From: Novosphingobium ovatum
GTDB lineage: Bacteria > Pseudomonadota > Alphaproteobacteria > Sphingomonadales > Sphingomonadaceae
NCBI RefSeq assembly: GCF_009909235.1
Contig: NZ_JAAAPO010000001.1
Location: 372,001-436,000 of the forward strand
Reading direction: 5' to 3'
DNA: 64,000 nucleotides
The first letter of the stretch is position 1; each line of letters opens with the position of its first letter. The position numbers and the translations under genes are program-made. Positions 40,186 through 50,355 of the stretch are shown here, in pieces. The notes beneath the pieces are model-generated. The model ran no database searches. It saw only the letters and a program-made list of their open reading frames with translations, and had not been told where the DNA came from.

Positions 40186-41180
40186 CCCGGCTGAATGGCT
40201 TGTTGGCGATGGTGCTGTTGCTGGCGGCGGGAGTGTCGCTGTTGGCCGGGCCGGTATGGGTCAATCCGCTGGCGCTGTCACAGGACGGGCGCGTTGCCGC
40301 CATCCTGATCGAATTGCGCCTGCCGCGCGTGTTGCTGGCCGTGGCGGTGGGCAGCGGGCTGGGCGCGGCGGGAGCGGCGATGCAGGCCTATTTGCGCAAT
40401 CCGCTGGCCGATCCGGGGCTGTTCGGCATCGCCCCCAGCGCGGCGCTGGGCGCGGTGGGGGCGATCTGGCTCGGCGCGGCGGGTGTGCCGGTGGGGCCGT
40501 GGGGCGTGCCGGTGCTGGCGCTGATCGGCGCGGGCGGGGCGATGGCCTTGCTGGGGCTGATCGCGGCGCGGGGGGGGGCGATCCTGTTCACGCTGGCCGG
40601 GATGATGATCGCCAGCCTTTCAGGCGCGTTGACCAGCCTGGCGATCTCGCTCTCGCCTTCGCCCTTTGCCCTGTCAGAGATCGTCGCGTGGCTGATGGGG
40701 GCGCTGGCCGATCGGTCATGGACCGATGTCTGGGTGGCGCTGCCGCTGTCCTTGCTGGGGACGGCGTGTTTCGTGCTGGTGGCGCGTGATCTGGACGCGA
40801 TGAGCCTGGGCATGGCGGCCGCCCGCTCGCTGGGGGTCGAGCCGCGCCGGTTGCAGGCTTTGCTGGTGCTGGGCGTGGGGCTGAGCGTCGGGGGCAGCGT
40901 GGCGGTGGCGGGGATCATCGGCTTTGTCGGGCTGGTGGTGCCGCATCTGTTGCGCCCGCTGACCGACCGCCGCCCGTCCAGCCTGATCCTGCCCAGCGCG
41001 CTGGGCGGGGCGCTGTTGCTGGTGGTGGCCGACAGCCTGTGCCGGTTGTGGCCGCTGGCGGGGGGCGAATTGCGGCTGGGCATTGCGCTTAGCCTGTTGG
41101 GCGCGCCGTTTTTCCTGACGCTGTTGTGGCGGATGCGCGCGCGCGGATTACAGGCGGGCGCTACGGGAGGCTGGATATGA
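40182..41180 (+). CDS. btuC: B12 ABC transporter permease
   Basis: This is an inner-membrane permease of the FecCD/BtuC family with about ten membrane helices and 332 residues. Signatures are LRLPRVLLAVAVGSGLGAAGAAMQAYLRNPLADPGLFGI near the N-terminus and GIIGFVGLVVPHLLRPL, the loop that contacts the ATPase, towards the C-terminus. ATG 40182 overlaps the btuF stop by 4 nt. It overlaps btuD by 4 nt as well. It should work with the binding protein and the ATPase as one transporter. Confidence 0.93.
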   Translation: MTRLNGLLAMVLLLAAGVSLLAGPVWVNPLALSQDGRVAAILIELRLPRVLLAVAVGSGLGAAGAAMQAYLRNPLADPGLFGIAPSAALGAVGAIWLGAAGVPVGPWGVPVLALIGAGGAMALLGLIAARGGAILFTLAGMMIASLSGALTSLAISLSPSPFALSEIVAWLMGALADRSWTDVWVALPLSLLGTACFVLVARDLDAMSLGMAAARSLGVEPRRLQALLVLGVGLSVGGSVAVAGIIGFVGLVVPHLLRPLTDRRPSSLILPSALGGALLLVVADSLCRLWPLAGGELRLGIALSLLGAPFFLTLLWRMRARGLQAGATGGWI

Positions 41181-41959
41181 GCAGCGGGCAGCCGCGCGAC
41201 GAATTGAGCGCCCAGGGGGTGCAGGTGGCGGGGCGTCTGGCGGATGTCAGCCTGACGCTGGCACCGGCGCAGGTGACGGCGATCTGTGGCCCCAATGGGG
41301 CGGGAAAATCCACCTTGCTGGCCGCGCTGACCGGGCTGTTGGTGCCGCAGGACGGGCGGGTATGGCTTAACGGCGGCGAATTGGCGCAAATGGCTGATCG
41401 GGACCGCGCGCGTGCCATCGGCTATTTGCCACAGGCGGGCGAAGTGGCGTGGGACTTGTCGGTCCGGGCGCTGGTTGGGCTGGGGGTGATGCCTTGGGCG
41501 GCGGCGCCTTTGCGACCCGGCATTGGCGTGGCGGAACAGGCCGCGCGGGTGGACAGCGCGCTGGCCACGATGGACCTGATGGCGATGGCGGACCGCGCCG
41601 TCTCCACCCTGTCTGGTGGTGAGCGCGCAAGGGCGCTGTTGGCGCGGGTGCTGGCGGGGCAGCCGCGCTGGATCCTGGCGGACGAGCCGCTGGCCCATCT
41701 GGACCTGTCGCACGCGCGCACATTGATGGCCGCGTTGCGGGCGCAGGCGCGGCGCGGCGTGGGCGTGGCGGTGGTGGTACATGATCTGACGATGGCGATG
41801 AACCATGCCGCGCGCGTGGTGGTGATGCACGAGGGTCGGATCGTCGCCGATGGCCCCCCGGTCGAGGCGCTCTCGCCCGATGTGCTGCACGAGGTCTGGG
41901 GCGTGCGCGGCCGGTGGCTGGGCGATGTGGGCGAATGGGCGCTGGCGATCAGCGGCTGA
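41177..41959 (+). CDS. btuD: B12 ABC transporter ATP-binding protein
   Basis: This is the ATPase of the cobalamin importer. From ATG 41177 it has 260 residues with Walker [10 protein letters not shown] (near residue 38), the Q-loop, the signature [17 protein letters not shown], Walker [13 protein letters not shown] and a switch histidine in [11 protein letters not shown]. The start overlaps the permease stop (ATGA), preferred over in-frame upstream codons inside btuC. No cob or cbi biosynthesis genes follow. Confidence 0.93.
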   Translation: MSSGQPRDELSAQGVQVAGRLADVSLTLAPAQVTAICGPNGAGKSTLLAALTGLLVPQDGRVWLNGGELAQMADRDRARAIGYLPQAGEVAWDLSVRALVGLGVMPWAAAPLRPGIGVAEQAARVDSALATMDLMAMADRAVSTLSGGERARALLARVLAGQPRWILADEPLAHLDLSHARTLMAALRAQARRGVGVAVVVHDLTMAMNHAARVVVMHEGRIVADGPPVEALSPDVLHEVWGVRGRWLGDVGEWALAISG

Positions 41960-42051
41960 AGTCGGCCCGCAGGGGCACTTGTCGTGGGGCGGGCAGGGCG
42001 GCACATAGGCGGCCAATCGCTGCGCTGGCGAATCCGCCCCTTGCGCTGCGC

Positions 42052-42066
42052 GAACAAATCTGGAAC
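42052..42066 (+). promoter_or_regulatory. LexA (SOS) box upstream of uvrA
   Basis: GAAC-AAATCTG-GAAC exactly matches the alphaproteobacterial LexA operator form GAAC-N7-GAAC (direct repeats; the complement is GTTC-N7-GTTC). It ends 10 nt before the uvrA start, a position where bound repressor would block initiation. Confidence 0.85.
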
Positions 42067-42076
42067 ACCGCCACCC

Positions 42077-44992
42077 ATGAGTCTGACCCATATCACCGTG
42101 CGGGGCGCCCGCGAGCATAACCTCAAGGGCATCGACATCGCCCTGCCGCGTGACAAGCTGATCGTGATCACCGGCCTGTCGGGGTCGGGCAAATCGTCGC
42201 TGGCGTTCGACACGATCTATGCCGAGGGGCAGCGGCGCTATGTCGAATCGCTCTCGGCCTATGCGCGGCAGTTTCTGGAGATGATGCAAAAGCCGGACGT
42301 CGAGCATATCGACGGCCTGTCGCCCGCCATTTCCATCGAGCAGAAGACCACCAGCCGCAACCCGCGATCCACCGTCGCGACCGTGACCGAGATTTACGAT
42401 TACATGCGTCTGTTGTGGGCACGGGTGGGGGTACCTTATTCGCCCGCCACGGGCCTGCCGATTGCGGCGCAGACCGTCAGCCAAATGGTCGACCGGGTGA
42501 TGGCCCTGCCCGAAGGGACGCGGCTGTACCTGCTGGCGCCCGTGGTGCGTCAGCGCAAGGGCGAGTACCGCAAGGAAATCGCCGAGTGGCAAAAGGCAGG
42601 CTACACCCGCCTGCGCGTCAATGGCGAACTGGTGGCGATCGAGGACGCGCCCACGCTGGACAAGAAGTTCAAGCATGACATCGAGGTGGTGGTCGACCGT
42701 ATCGCGGTGAAGGATGGCATCCAGAGCCGGCTGGCCGACAGCTTTGAACAGGCGCTGAAACTGGCCGAAGGGCTGGCCTATGTCGATCTGGCCGAGGGCG
42801 TGGTGCCCGGCCGTGAGGAGGAGGCGGGCGCAGGATCAAAGAAGAAGGGCGCGCAGTTGAAGGGCGCCGGGATCCCCGCCAACCGCATCGTCTTTTCCGA
42901 GAAATTCGCCTGTCCGGTCAGCGGCTTCACGCTGGACGCGCTGGAGCCGCGCTTGTTCTCGTTCAACGCGCCGCAGGGGGCGTGTCCGGCCTGTGACGGT
43001 TTGGGCGAGAAGCTGTTGTTCGACCCCCAGCTGGTCGTCCCGAACGAGGCGTTGAGCATCAAGGAAGGCGCGGTGGTGCCTTGGGCCAAATCGAACCCTC
43101 CCTCACCCTATTATATGCAGGTGCTGACCAGTCTGGCCAAGCATTACGGCTTTGGCATCGAGACGCCGTGGGCCGATCTGCCGGTCGAGGTGAAGATCGT
43201 CATCCTGTACGGCACGGGCAAGGCGCCGGTGCCGCTGACCTTCATGGACGGCAAGAAGCTGTACACCGTCACCAAGCCGTTCGAGGGCGTGATCGGCAAT
43301 CTGCAGCGCCGCATCCTGCAAACAGACAGCGCGTGGATGAAGGAGGAACTGGGCAAGTTCCAGACCTCGCAGCCGTGTGAGGTGTGCGAGGGCAAGCGCC
43401 TGAAACCCGAAGCTTTGTGTGTGAAGGTGAGCGATAGCGATGTCGCCAGCGTCACGCGCCTGTCGGTGTCGGACGCGCTGGCGTGGTTCTCGACGCTGAA
43501 CGAGCGCCTGACCGACCAGCAGCAGCAGATCGCCAAGGCCATACTGAAAGAGATCAACGAGCGGCTGGGCTTTTTGAACAATGTCGGGCTGGATTACCTG
43601 AATCTGGACCGCACCAGCGGCACGCTGTCGGGCGGCGAATCGCAACGTATCCGGTTGGCGTCACAGATCGGCAGCGGCTTGTCGGGCGTGCTCTATGTGC
43701 TGGACGAACCCAGCATCGGCCTGCACCAGCGCGACAATGACCGGCTGCTGGAAACGCTCAAACGCCTGCGCGATCTGGGCAATACGGTGATCGTGGTCGA
43801 GCATGACGAGGACGCGATCCGCCATGCCGATTACATCGTCGATCTGGGCCCGGGCGCGGGGGTGCATGGCGGCGAAGTGGTGGCCCAAGGCACGCTGGAG
43901 GACATTCTGGCCAGCCCCGACAGCATCACCGGCCAATATCTGACCGGCGTGCGCAAGATTGACGTCCCGCGTGAACGCCGCCCCGGCAATGGCAAATCGA
44001 TCGTGGTGGAAAACGCCCGCGCCAACAATTTGAAGGGCGTGACGGCGCGCTTTCCGCTGGGGACGTTTTGTTGCGTGACGGGCGTGTCGGGCAGCGGCAA
44101 ATCGACGCTGACGCTGGACACATTGCAGGCGGGGGCAAGCCGGGTGCTGAACGGGGCGCGGGTGATTGCCGGCGCGCATGATCGCATTACGGGCCTTGAA
44201 TGGTGTGACAAGGTGATCGAGATCGACCAGTCGCCCATCGGCCGCACGCCGCGCTCGAACCCGGCGACCTATACCGGGGCGTTCGGGCTGATCCGCGACT
44301 GGTTTGCCGGTCTGCCCGAGGCGCAGGCGCGCGGCTACAAGGCGGGCCGTTTCAGCTTCAACGTCAAGGGCGGGCGGTGCGAGGCCTGTCAGGGCGATGG
44401 CTTGATCAAGATTGAAATGCATTTCCTGCCAGACGTTTACGTGACGTGTGAGGAATGCGGCGGCAAGCGCTACAACCGCGAGACGTTGGAGGTGAAGTTC
44501 AAGGGCCACTCGATCGCCGATGTGCTGGACATGACGATCGAGGACGCCGAAAGCTTCTTTGCCAACGTCCCCCCGATCCGCGACCGGATGCATATGCTGA
44601 ACGAGGTGGGGCTTGGCTATGTCAAGGTGGGGCAGCAGGCTACCACCCTGTCGGGCGGTGAGGCGCAGCGGGTCAAACTGGCCAAGGAACTGGCGCGGCG
44701 CTCAACGGGCCGCACGCTCTATGTGCTGGACGAACCCACCACGGGCCTGCATTTCGAGGACGTGCGCAAGCTGCTGGAGGTGCTGCACCGGCTGGTCGAT
44801 CAGGGTAACAGCGTGGTGGTGATCGAGCACAATCTGGACGTGATCAAGACCGCCGACTGGCTGATCGACATGGGGCCCGAGGGCGGCGTGCGCGGCGGGC
44901 AGATCGTCGCCGAAGGCACGCCCGAGCAGGTGGTGGCCAACAAGGCCAGCTTTACCGGCGCCTATCTGAAACCACTGTTGGCGCGGGGCTAG
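42077..44992 (+). CDS. uvrA: Excinuclease ABC subunit A
   Basis: UvrA is the damage sensor of nucleotide excision repair, an ABC-type ATPase dimer that loads UvrB. From ATG 42077 it has 971 residues and begins [19 protein letters not shown]. Two nucleotide-binding domains are seen: Walker [10 protein letters not shown] (near residue 33) and GVSGSGKST, with [12 protein letters not shown] and [15 protein letters not shown] signatures. Zinc-finger CXXC pairs ([14 protein letters not shown] ... CEECGGKRY) are intact. An alphaproteobacterial LexA box lies directly upstream, so it should be SOS-induced. Confidence 0.97.
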   Translation: MSLTHITVRGAREHNLKGIDIALPRDKLIVITGLSGSGKSSLAFDTIYAEGQRRYVESLSAYARQFLEMMQKPDVEHIDGLSPAISIEQKTTSRNPRSTVATVTEIYDYMRLLWARVGVPYSPATGLPIAAQTVSQMVDRVMALPEGTRLYLLAPVVRQRKGEYRKEIAEWQKAGYTRLRVNGELVAIEDAPTLDKKFKHDIEVVVDRIAVKDGIQSRLADSFEQALKLAEGLAYVDLAEGVVPGREEEAGAGSKKKGAQLKGAGIPANRIVFSEKFACPVSGFTLDALEPRLFSFNAPQGACPACDGLGEKLLFDPQLVVPNEALSIKEGAVVPWAKSNPPSPYYMQVLTSLAKHYGFGIETPWADLPVEVKIVILYGTGKAPVPLTFMDGKKLYTVTKPFEGVIGNLQRRILQTDSAWMKEELGKFQTSQPCEVCEGKRLKPEALCVKVSDSDVASVTRLSVSDALAWFSTLNERLTDQQQQIAKAILKEINERLGFLNNVGLDYLNLDRTSGTLSGGESQRIRLASQIGSGLSGVLYVLDEPSIGLHQRDNDRLLETLKRLRDLGNTVIVVEHDEDAIRHADYIVDLGPGAGVHGGEVVAQGTLEDILASPDSITGQYLTGVRKIDVPRERRPGNGKSIVVENARANNLKGVTARFPLGTFCCVTGVSGSGKSTLTLDTLQAGASRVLNGARVIAGAHDRITGLEWCDKVIEIDQSPIGRTPRSNPATYTGAFGLIRDWFAGLPEAQARGYKAGRFSFNVKGGRCEACQGDGLIKIEMHFLPDVYVTCEECGGKRYNRETLEVKFKGHSIADVLDMTIEDAESFFANVPPIRDRMHMLNEVGLGYVKVGQQATTLSGGEAQRVKLAKELARRSTGRTLYVLDEPTTGLHFEDVRKLLEVLHRLVDQGNSVVVIEHNLDVIKTADWLIDMGPEGGVRGGQIVAEGTPEQVVANKASFTGAYLKPLLARG

Positions 44993-45005
44993 CGGGGGCC
45001 GCGTT

Positions 45006-45920
45006 TCAGGCGGCGGCGCGGACCATGTCCTGCAACACCGCCTGAAACGCCGCGCGTTCGGCCATCAGGCCGTGGCGGCGGGCCTCCCCCTCGGCGTTGG
45101 CGATCAACCTTTCGGCCAGCGCGTGATCGCGCAACAGGCGCAGCGCCGCCGCCGCCAGATCGTCGGCCGCCGCAGGAGGCATCAGGCATGTCTCCCCGTC
45201 CCGGCAGAACCCCCGATTGCCCAGCGCGTCCGGGCATACCAGCGCACAGCGCGCGGCCATTGCCTCCACCGCTGGCAGGTAAAAGCCTTCCGCCGGGTCG
45301 GGCAGGGTGATCGCCACCCGCGCCGCCGCCACCCGCGCCAGATAAACATCACGCGGCAGGGCGCGCGTCAAACAGTCCGCCTCCACCCCCTCGCGCGCCA
45401 ACAGCGCCGCCACGGACTGCGCCAGATCGGGCGCCTTGACCCCGGCGATCACCACCGCCACCCGTTTGGGCGCGGGGGCACAGGCGCGCAAATCGATTCC
45501 CGCCGGAATGGTCATCACCGGGCCGTTTACGCGCCCGCTATCCTCGATCGCCTGCGCCACCGCGTCAGACACACAGATCCGCAGCGCCCGCCGCGACAGG
45601 AACGCATGGCGCGGATCGCCCGCCCGCCCGTGACGCACATGCTGGATCAGGTTGATCACCGGCACCCGCGCCTCCAGCCCCTGTGGCAGGGCGTCCCAAT
45701 CCATTCCGGCCACAAACAGCGCATCGGCGCGTTGCGGCTGCCACAGCGCGGTCAGGCATTCCAGCGCAAAGGGGTGATCGGACAGGCTGTGGGGCGCCAG
45801 ATACAGGCGCGGGGTGAAATGGGCGCTCGCCTGCGTGTGGGCGATATAGTCCGCCACCTTTTGATGGCCGCCCTGAAAGGCGCGATAGTCCCGATGGAAC
45901 AGCAGGATGGGGCGTGTCAT
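45006..45920 (-). CDS. Glycosyltransferase-like protein
   Basis: A 304-residue protein with features of family 4 (GT-B fold) glycosyltransferases. The C-terminal part has PDPAEGFYLPAVEAMAARCALVCPDALGNRGFC, which corresponds to the EGFGLPxLEAMA nucleotide-sugar site, followed by a helical tail with a DDLAAAALRLL segment. The N-terminus begins MTRPILLFHRDYRAFQGGHQK, as in enzymes that act on surface polymers. The substrate is unknown, and no polysaccharide cluster is near. It converges with uvrA across 13 nt. An ATG at 45929 would add three residues. Confidence 0.75.
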   Translation of the reverse strand: MTRPILLFHRDYRAFQGGHQKVADYIAHTQASAHFTPRLYLAPHSLSDHPFALECLTALWQPQRADALFVAGMDWDALPQGLEARVPVINLIQHVRHGRAGDPRHAFLSRRALRICVSDAVAQAIEDSGRVNGPVMTIPAGIDLRACAPAPKRVAVVIAGVKAPDLAQSVAALLAREGVEADCLTRALPRDVYLARVAAARVAITLPDPAEGFYLPAVEAMAARCALVCPDALGNRGFCRDGETCLMPPAAADDLAAAALRLLRDHALAERLIANAEGEARRHGLMAERAAFQAVLQDMVRAAA

Positions 45921-46133
45921 GCCGTGCATTCTGGACCATCGGCGTGGCATTCGGCCAGTTCCGTTGCCTCCGCCCCGGAGCCAAATAACGTCAGAGCCCC
46001 CCGGCCCCTTGGGGCAATGCCCATAGGGGACGCGGGGTGATTTGGGCTTGCGTTGCGCGGACATAGGCGCAAAAGCGGCGGCGTTGGGCGAAGGGCGGAT
46101 GTGGTGTCCGCCCCCAGCCTTCGGAGAGAACGC

Positions 46134-46754
46134 ATGACCTGCCCCGCCGACGATGACGATTGCCCCGTGGTCCCCGCCGCCAGCGAAAAGCCGCCGGTGC
46201 CTGATCATGTGCAGGAGGCGATCCGCACGCTGATCCGCTGGGCAGGTGATGATCCCGCGCGTGAGGGCTTGCTGGACACGCCGGCGCGGGTCGCGCGGGC
46301 ATGGCGCGAATATTGCGCCGGCTATGCCGAGGACCCGGCCATCCATCTGGCCCGCCAGTTTGAAGAAGTGGGCGGTTACAACGAGATCGTGGTGTTGAAG
46401 GACATTCCGTTCCAGTCCCATTGCGAACACCACATGGCCCCGATCACTGGCAAGGCGGCGATAGCCTATTTGCCGCGCGACAAGGTGGTGGGCATTTCGA
46501 AACTGGCCCGCGTGCTGCACGGCTATGCCCGCCGGTTGCAGATCCAGGAACGCCTGACGGCCGAGGTGGCGCAGTGCATCTGGGACAATCTGCGCCCGCA
46601 TGGCGTGGCCGTGGTGATCGAGGCGCAGCATGGCTGCATGACCGGGCGCGGGGTGCGCACGCCGGGCGTGGGCATGGTCACCAGCCGTCTGTACGGCACG
46701 TTCCTGTCTGATCCGCGCAGCCGCAAGGAAGTGCTGAGCCTGATGGGTTATTAA
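46134..46754 (+). CDS. folE: GTP cyclohydrolase I
   Basis: This enzyme converts GTP to dihydroneopterin triphosphate, the first step of folate synthesis. From ATG 46134 (GGAGAG upstream) it has 206 residues. The zinc ligands are in SHCEHHMAP and in GCMTGRGV, and GDDPAREGLLDTPARVARAW and the C-terminal PRSRKEVLSLM are typical. It stands alone on the + strand and ends in a bidirectional terminator shared with rlmN. Confidence 0.97.
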   Translation: MTCPADDDDCPVVPAASEKPPVPDHVQEAIRTLIRWAGDDPAREGLLDTPARVARAWREYCAGYAEDPAIHLARQFEEVGGYNEIVVLKDIPFQSHCEHHMAPITGKAAIAYLPRDKVVGISKLARVLHGYARRLQIQERLTAEVAQCIWDNLRPHGVAVVIEAQHGCMTGRGVRTPGVGMVTSRLYGTFLSDPRSRKEVLSLMGY

Positions 46755-46783
46755 CCCGCGCAGCGGCCACAGCGCCGCGCATG

Positions 46784-46821
46784 AAAAAAGGGGGCAGGCC
46801 ACGCGGCGCTGCCCCTTTTTT
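46784..46821. terminator. Bidirectional terminator between folE and rlmN
   Basis: A6 (46784-46789), GGGGCAG (46791-46797), an 11-nt loop, CTGCCCC (46809-46815) and T6 (46816-46821) form a symmetric hairpin. It can terminate folE on the + strand and rlmN, whose stop is at 46844, on the - strand. Confidence 0.9.
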
Positions 46822-46843
46822 GTGTCGGTATCCGGCGTAGCGG

Positions 46844-48112
46844 TCAGCCCAGCGCGGCCTGCTTTTCCTCGGCCAGACGGTCCAGTTCGGCGCGGCTCAT
46901 CTTTTGCGCGGTGGTTTTCAACTGGCCACAGGCCGCGTCAATGTCGCGCCCGCGCGGCGTGCGCACAGGGGCGCTGATCCCGGCCTCGAACACGATGTCG
47001 GAAAAACGCTTGATCCGTTCGGGCGTACTGCATTCGTAAATCGCGCCGGGCCACGGGTTGAACGGGATCAGGTTGACCTTGGCCGGCAGCTTGTACTGCT
47101 TGATCAGGCGGACCAGCTCGCGGGCGTGTTCGTCGCTGTCGTTCTTGTCCTTCAACATCACATATTCAAACGTGATGCGGCGGGCATTCGACGCGCCGGG
47201 ATAGTCGGCACAGGCCTGCAACAATTCCTCGATGCCGTATTTGCGGTTGATCGGCACGATCTCGTCGCGGATCTCCTTGGTCACGGCATGCAGCGACACG
47301 GCCAGATTGACGCCAATATCCTCACCACACTTGGCCATCATCGGCACAACGCCGCTGGTCGACAGGGTGATGCGGCGCTTGGACAGGGCCAGCCCATCGC
47401 CATCCATCACCAGCTTCAGCGCGTCACGCACATTGTCAAAGTTATACAGCGGCTCGCCCATGCCCATCATCACGATGTTGGTCAGCAACCGCCCGTCCGA
47501 GGAATAGCCGCCATCCTCGTCGACCAGATCGTCGCCCAACTCGCTAAAGTCGGCCTGACCCGCCTTGGGCCATTCGCCCAGCGCGTCGCGCGCCAGCATC
47601 ACCTGACCCACGATTTCGCCCGGCGTCAGATTGCGCACCAGACGCATCGTGCCGGTGTGGCAGAACCGGCAGTTGAGCGTACAACCCACCTGAGACGAGA
47701 CGCACAGCGTGCCGCGATCTGCATCGGGGATGAACACCATCTCGAACTCGTGCCCGTCGGCGGTGCGCAACAGCCATTTGCGTGTGCCATCGGTCGAATG
47801 CTGCGACACGACAATGTCCGGGCGGCCAATGACAAAGCGTTCGGCCAGCCACGGGCGCATCGTTTTGGCGATGTCGGTCATCGCGTCAAAATCGGTGACG
47901 CCACGGTGATAGATCCAGTGGAACACCTGCTTGGCACGCAGCTTGGCGGCCTTGGCGTCCAGGCCCGCTTCGGCCAGGATTTCGGTGATGCGCGGGCGGG
48001 GCAGGCCCAACAGGTCGACACGGCCATCGGCGCGGGCGGTGATATCGCGGGCGGTGACGACAGGATCAATATGGCCGGCAATCGGCATCGAGGTGGGAAG
48101 GGGGGTGCTCAT
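46844..48112 (-). CDS. rlmN: 23S rRNA/tRNA adenine-C2 methyltransferase
   Basis: This is a radical SAM enzyme that methylates C2 of adenosine 2503 in 23S rRNA and A37 of some tRNAs. From ATG 48112 it has 422 residues. The cluster motif CTLNCRFC (CX3CX2C) follows the conserved LCVSSQVGC, and the methyl-carrying cysteine is in DIDAACGQL near the C-terminus. The SAM-binding region [12 protein letters not shown] is present. A downstream ATG giving MPIAGHID is also possible as start. Confidence 0.96.
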   Translation of the reverse strand: MSTPLPTSMPIAGHIDPVVTARDITARADGRVDLLGLPRPRITEILAEAGLDAKAAKLRAKQVFHWIYHRGVTDFDAMTDIAKTMRPWLAERFVIGRPDIVVSQHSTDGTRKWLLRTADGHEFEMVFIPDADRGTLCVSSQVGCTLNCRFCHTGTMRLVRNLTPGEIVGQVMLARDALGEWPKAGQADFSELGDDLVDEDGGYSSDGRLLTNIVMMGMGEPLYNFDNVRDALKLVMDGDGLALSKRRITLSTSGVVPMMAKCGEDIGVNLAVSLHAVTKEIRDEIVPINRKYGIEELLQACADYPGASNARRITFEYVMLKDKNDSDEHARELVRLIKQYKLPAKVNLIPFNPWPGAIYECSTPERIKRFSDIVFEAGISAPVRTPRGRDIDAACGQLKTTAQKMSRAELDRLAEEKQAALG

Positions 48113-48175
48113 GCCTGCGGCCCATAGCCGCGAATCGGGCAAAAGGCCAGTATCCGCCAAAACCCGCCCGCCCAA

Positions 48176-48679
48176 TCAGCGTGCCCCCGCGCAGCCCATC
48201 GCTGCCGCGTCCATCGCGGTGGGCGCCCCGGTCAGATCGTAATGGTCGGTAAAGCCGCGCCCGTTGCCGCCGCGCGCGCTGATCCGCAGGCCGCTGGCTG
48301 ATCGCATCGCAGCCAGAATGGCTGCTTCCATCCGCTCGTCGGCCGCCCAGGCCTCACCCCCGCCGCCTACCAGACGGAAGGATTGATCGCCAATGGTCAG
48401 CGTGATCGGCCCATCGCCGGGGCGGCGCGACAGGCGCACATGCAATTGCCCGCGCACGCCGCGCTTTGGCCACCACGCCACATCGACATAGGGCTGAAAA
48501 TCGCCGCGCGCGTCACCCCGTCCGGCATGCGCCATGGCAATGGCATAGCAGCGCGGCACGCCCGCATCACGAAACGCGCCCCATCGGCCAAACATGCCCA
48601 GCGAATCGCGCGCGATCGCTCCGGGCGCGGCCACCAGCATCGTCACCATCACGCAAAGGAAAAGGGCCGGGCGTTGCAT
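48176..48679 (-). CDS. Exported hypothetical protein (IalB-like)
   Basis: The 168-residue product has a signal peptide (RPALFLCVMVTMLVAAPGAIA) and is therefore periplasmic or secreted. The mature part begins RDSLGMFGRWGAFRD and has CYAIAMAHAG, a beta-rich middle and a C-terminal DAAAMGCAG, giving one potential disulfide. The layout resembles invasion-associated locus B proteins, but similarity seen by eye is weak. A start six codons upstream (48697) is possible. It lies 63 nt upstream of rlmN, on the same strand. Confidence 0.72.
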   Translation of the reverse strand: MQRPALFLCVMVTMLVAAPGAIARDSLGMFGRWGAFRDAGVPRCYAIAMAHAGRGDARGDFQPYVDVAWWPKRGVRGQLHVRLSRRPGDGPITLTIGDQSFRLVGGGGEAWAADERMEAAILAAMRSASGLRISARGGNGRGFTDHYDLTGAPTAMDAAAMGCAGAR

Positions 48680-48734
48680 CACCCGACCCTTTATCATGGC
48701 TGGCGCGTCACGCCATGGGATTTAGCGTGGGGGA

Positions 48735-50084
48735 TCAATCCATTTCCCACGCGCGCTCGCCATGGGCGGTGATGTCCAGCCCCTCGCGTTCCTCGTCCTC
48801 GGTCGCGCGCATCGGCAACACGCGGGCCAGCCCCCAGGCCAGCACCAGCGTTGCCACCGCCGACCACAGCGCGGTGACACCCACGCCCACGGCCTGACCC
48901 AGCAACTGGCTGTTCATGGTCATGCCGGTGGCGTAACCCGTGCCGCCCAGCGCGGGGGCGATGAACACCGCCAGCAGGATCGAGCCGGTCATGCCGCCCA
49001 CGCCATGCACGGCAAAGACGTCCAGCGAATCGTCCACCTTCCACTTGGCCTTGACCAATTGGATCATCGGGAAACAGATCGCCGTGGCCGCCAGACCAAA
49101 CAGCGCCGCCGCGCCCGGCGAGACAAAGCCCGCCGCCGGGGTTACCGTCGCCAGGCCCGCCACCGCGCCGGTGGCAAAGCCCACGCTGGTCGGCTTGCCC
49201 ACATGGATGCGTTCGACCAGAATCCACAGCAAGGCCGCCGCGCTGGCCGCCGTGTGGGTGGCCAGAATGGCGTTGGTGGCCGTGGCATTGCCCGCCAGCG
49301 CGCTGCCGCCGTTAAAGCCGAACCAGCCCACCCACAGCAGCCCCGCGCCCAGCATCGTCAGTGACGGGCTGTGCGGCAGCATCAGCGTTTTGGGGAAACC
49401 GGTGCGCGGGCCCAGCAGCCAAGCGGCCACCAGCGCCGAAACGCCCGCCGTGGTGTGGACGACGATGCCACCGGCGAAATCCAGCGTGCCAAAGCGGGTG
49501 TACATCCACCCGCCGCCCCAGATCCAATGCGCGACCGGGGCATAGACCACCAGCCCCCACAGCGCGCAAAAGCCGATGACCCAGCCAAACCGCGCCCGGT
49601 CCACCCATGCGCCCGCCATCAGCGCCGGCGTGATCGCGGCAAAGCACAGCTGGAACAGGGCAAAGGTGTTTTCCGGCATGGTCGTGCCGCTGCGCAGCGG
49701 CGCCAGATGGGCCAGCATGGCCGCATCAAACCCGCCCAGCCAGCCATGGCTGACCGGCCCGAACGCCATCGTATAGCCGCAAACCACCCACAGCAGCGAA
49801 GCCACCGCCGCAATGCCGCCGACCTGCACCATCACCGACAGGAAGTTCTTGGCCCGCACCAGACCGCCATAGAACAGCGACAGCCCCGGCAGGCACATCA
49901 GCAGCACCAGCGCCGAACAGACCATGATCCACACCGTATCCGCACCATTGGCGGCCGGCGCGGCGGTTTGCGCCTGTGCGGCCACCGGCATGGCGGCGGC
50001 CAAGACGGCGCTGATCGTCCAGCGGCCAAAGCGCGCGCGCGCGCTGGCGGGACGCAGGGCTTGGCCCATGCTGTGCTGGGACAT
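48735..50084 (-). CDS. amtB: Ammonium transporter
   Basis: This is an inner-membrane channel of the Amt/MEP/Rh family. From ATG 50084 it has 449 residues with a signal peptide (ISAVLAAAMPVAAQA) and eleven membrane helices. Family signatures are FYGGLVRAKNFLSVMVQ, DFAGGIVVHTTAGVSALVAAW with the pore histidine, and HGVGGMTGSILLA with the second pore histidine. The C-terminal tail that binds GlnK is present (EDEEREGLDITAHGERAWEMD). No glnK gene adjoins it, unlike the common glnK-amtB pair. Confidence 0.95.
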   Translation of the reverse strand: MSQHSMGQALRPASARARFGRWTISAVLAAAMPVAAQAQTAAPAANGADTVWIMVCSALVLLMCLPGLSLFYGGLVRAKNFLSVMVQVGGIAAVASLLWVVCGYTMAFGPVSHGWLGGFDAAMLAHLAPLRSGTTMPENTFALFQLCFAAITPALMAGAWVDRARFGWVIGFCALWGLVVYAPVAHWIWGGGWMYTRFGTLDFAGGIVVHTTAGVSALVAAWLLGPRTGFPKTLMLPHSPSLTMLGAGLLWVGWFGFNGGSALAGNATATNAILATHTAASAAALLWILVERIHVGKPTSVGFATGAVAGLATVTPAAGFVSPGAAALFGLAATAICFPMIQLVKAKWKVDDSLDVFAVHGVGGMTGSILLAVFIAPALGGTGYATGMTMNSQLLGQAVGVGVTALWSAVATLVLAWGLARVLPMRATEDEEREGLDITAHGERAWEMD

Positions 50085-50239
50085 TTCGCAGGCGGCGGGG
50101 CGCGTAACGCGCGCATGCTCACCCCTGCGCGCCTGACGGCTCTGGCGCATTCTTCACAGACTCCTCATCTCGCGGGCCCGTCTGTTGTGGCCATGCGTCC
50201 TGCGCCCGGCCGGACAGGCACGGGCCTGAACCTTGGATA

Positions 50240-50270
50240 GGCGCAGGCATAGGGCCGCAATGCCTGCGCC
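50240..50270. other. Inverted repeat upstream of amtB
   Basis: A perfect 11-bp inverted repeat (50240-50250 with 50260-50270, GGCGCAGGCAT/ATGCCTGCGCC) with a 9-nt loop lies 156 nt before amtB. No T run follows on either strand. It may be an operator or an RNA hairpin in the amtB leader. Confidence 0.4.
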
Positions 50271-50316
50271 TCAAGCCCTTTTGCTGACAAATACGTAGCT
50301 AAATTTGGCGCAAATC

Positions 50317-50333
50317 CGGCATTTTTTATGCCG
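50317..50333. other. Short inverted repeat CGGCAT/ATGCCG
   Basis: A 6-bp stem with a loop of five T bases (50317-50322 with 50328-50333) lies 22 nt after the stop of the small membrane protein gene on the - strand. On that strand the run lies in the loop, not after the stem, so termination is doubtful. Confidence 0.3.
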
Positions 50334-50355
50334 CTTTACGTATGTGGCGGGCGGA

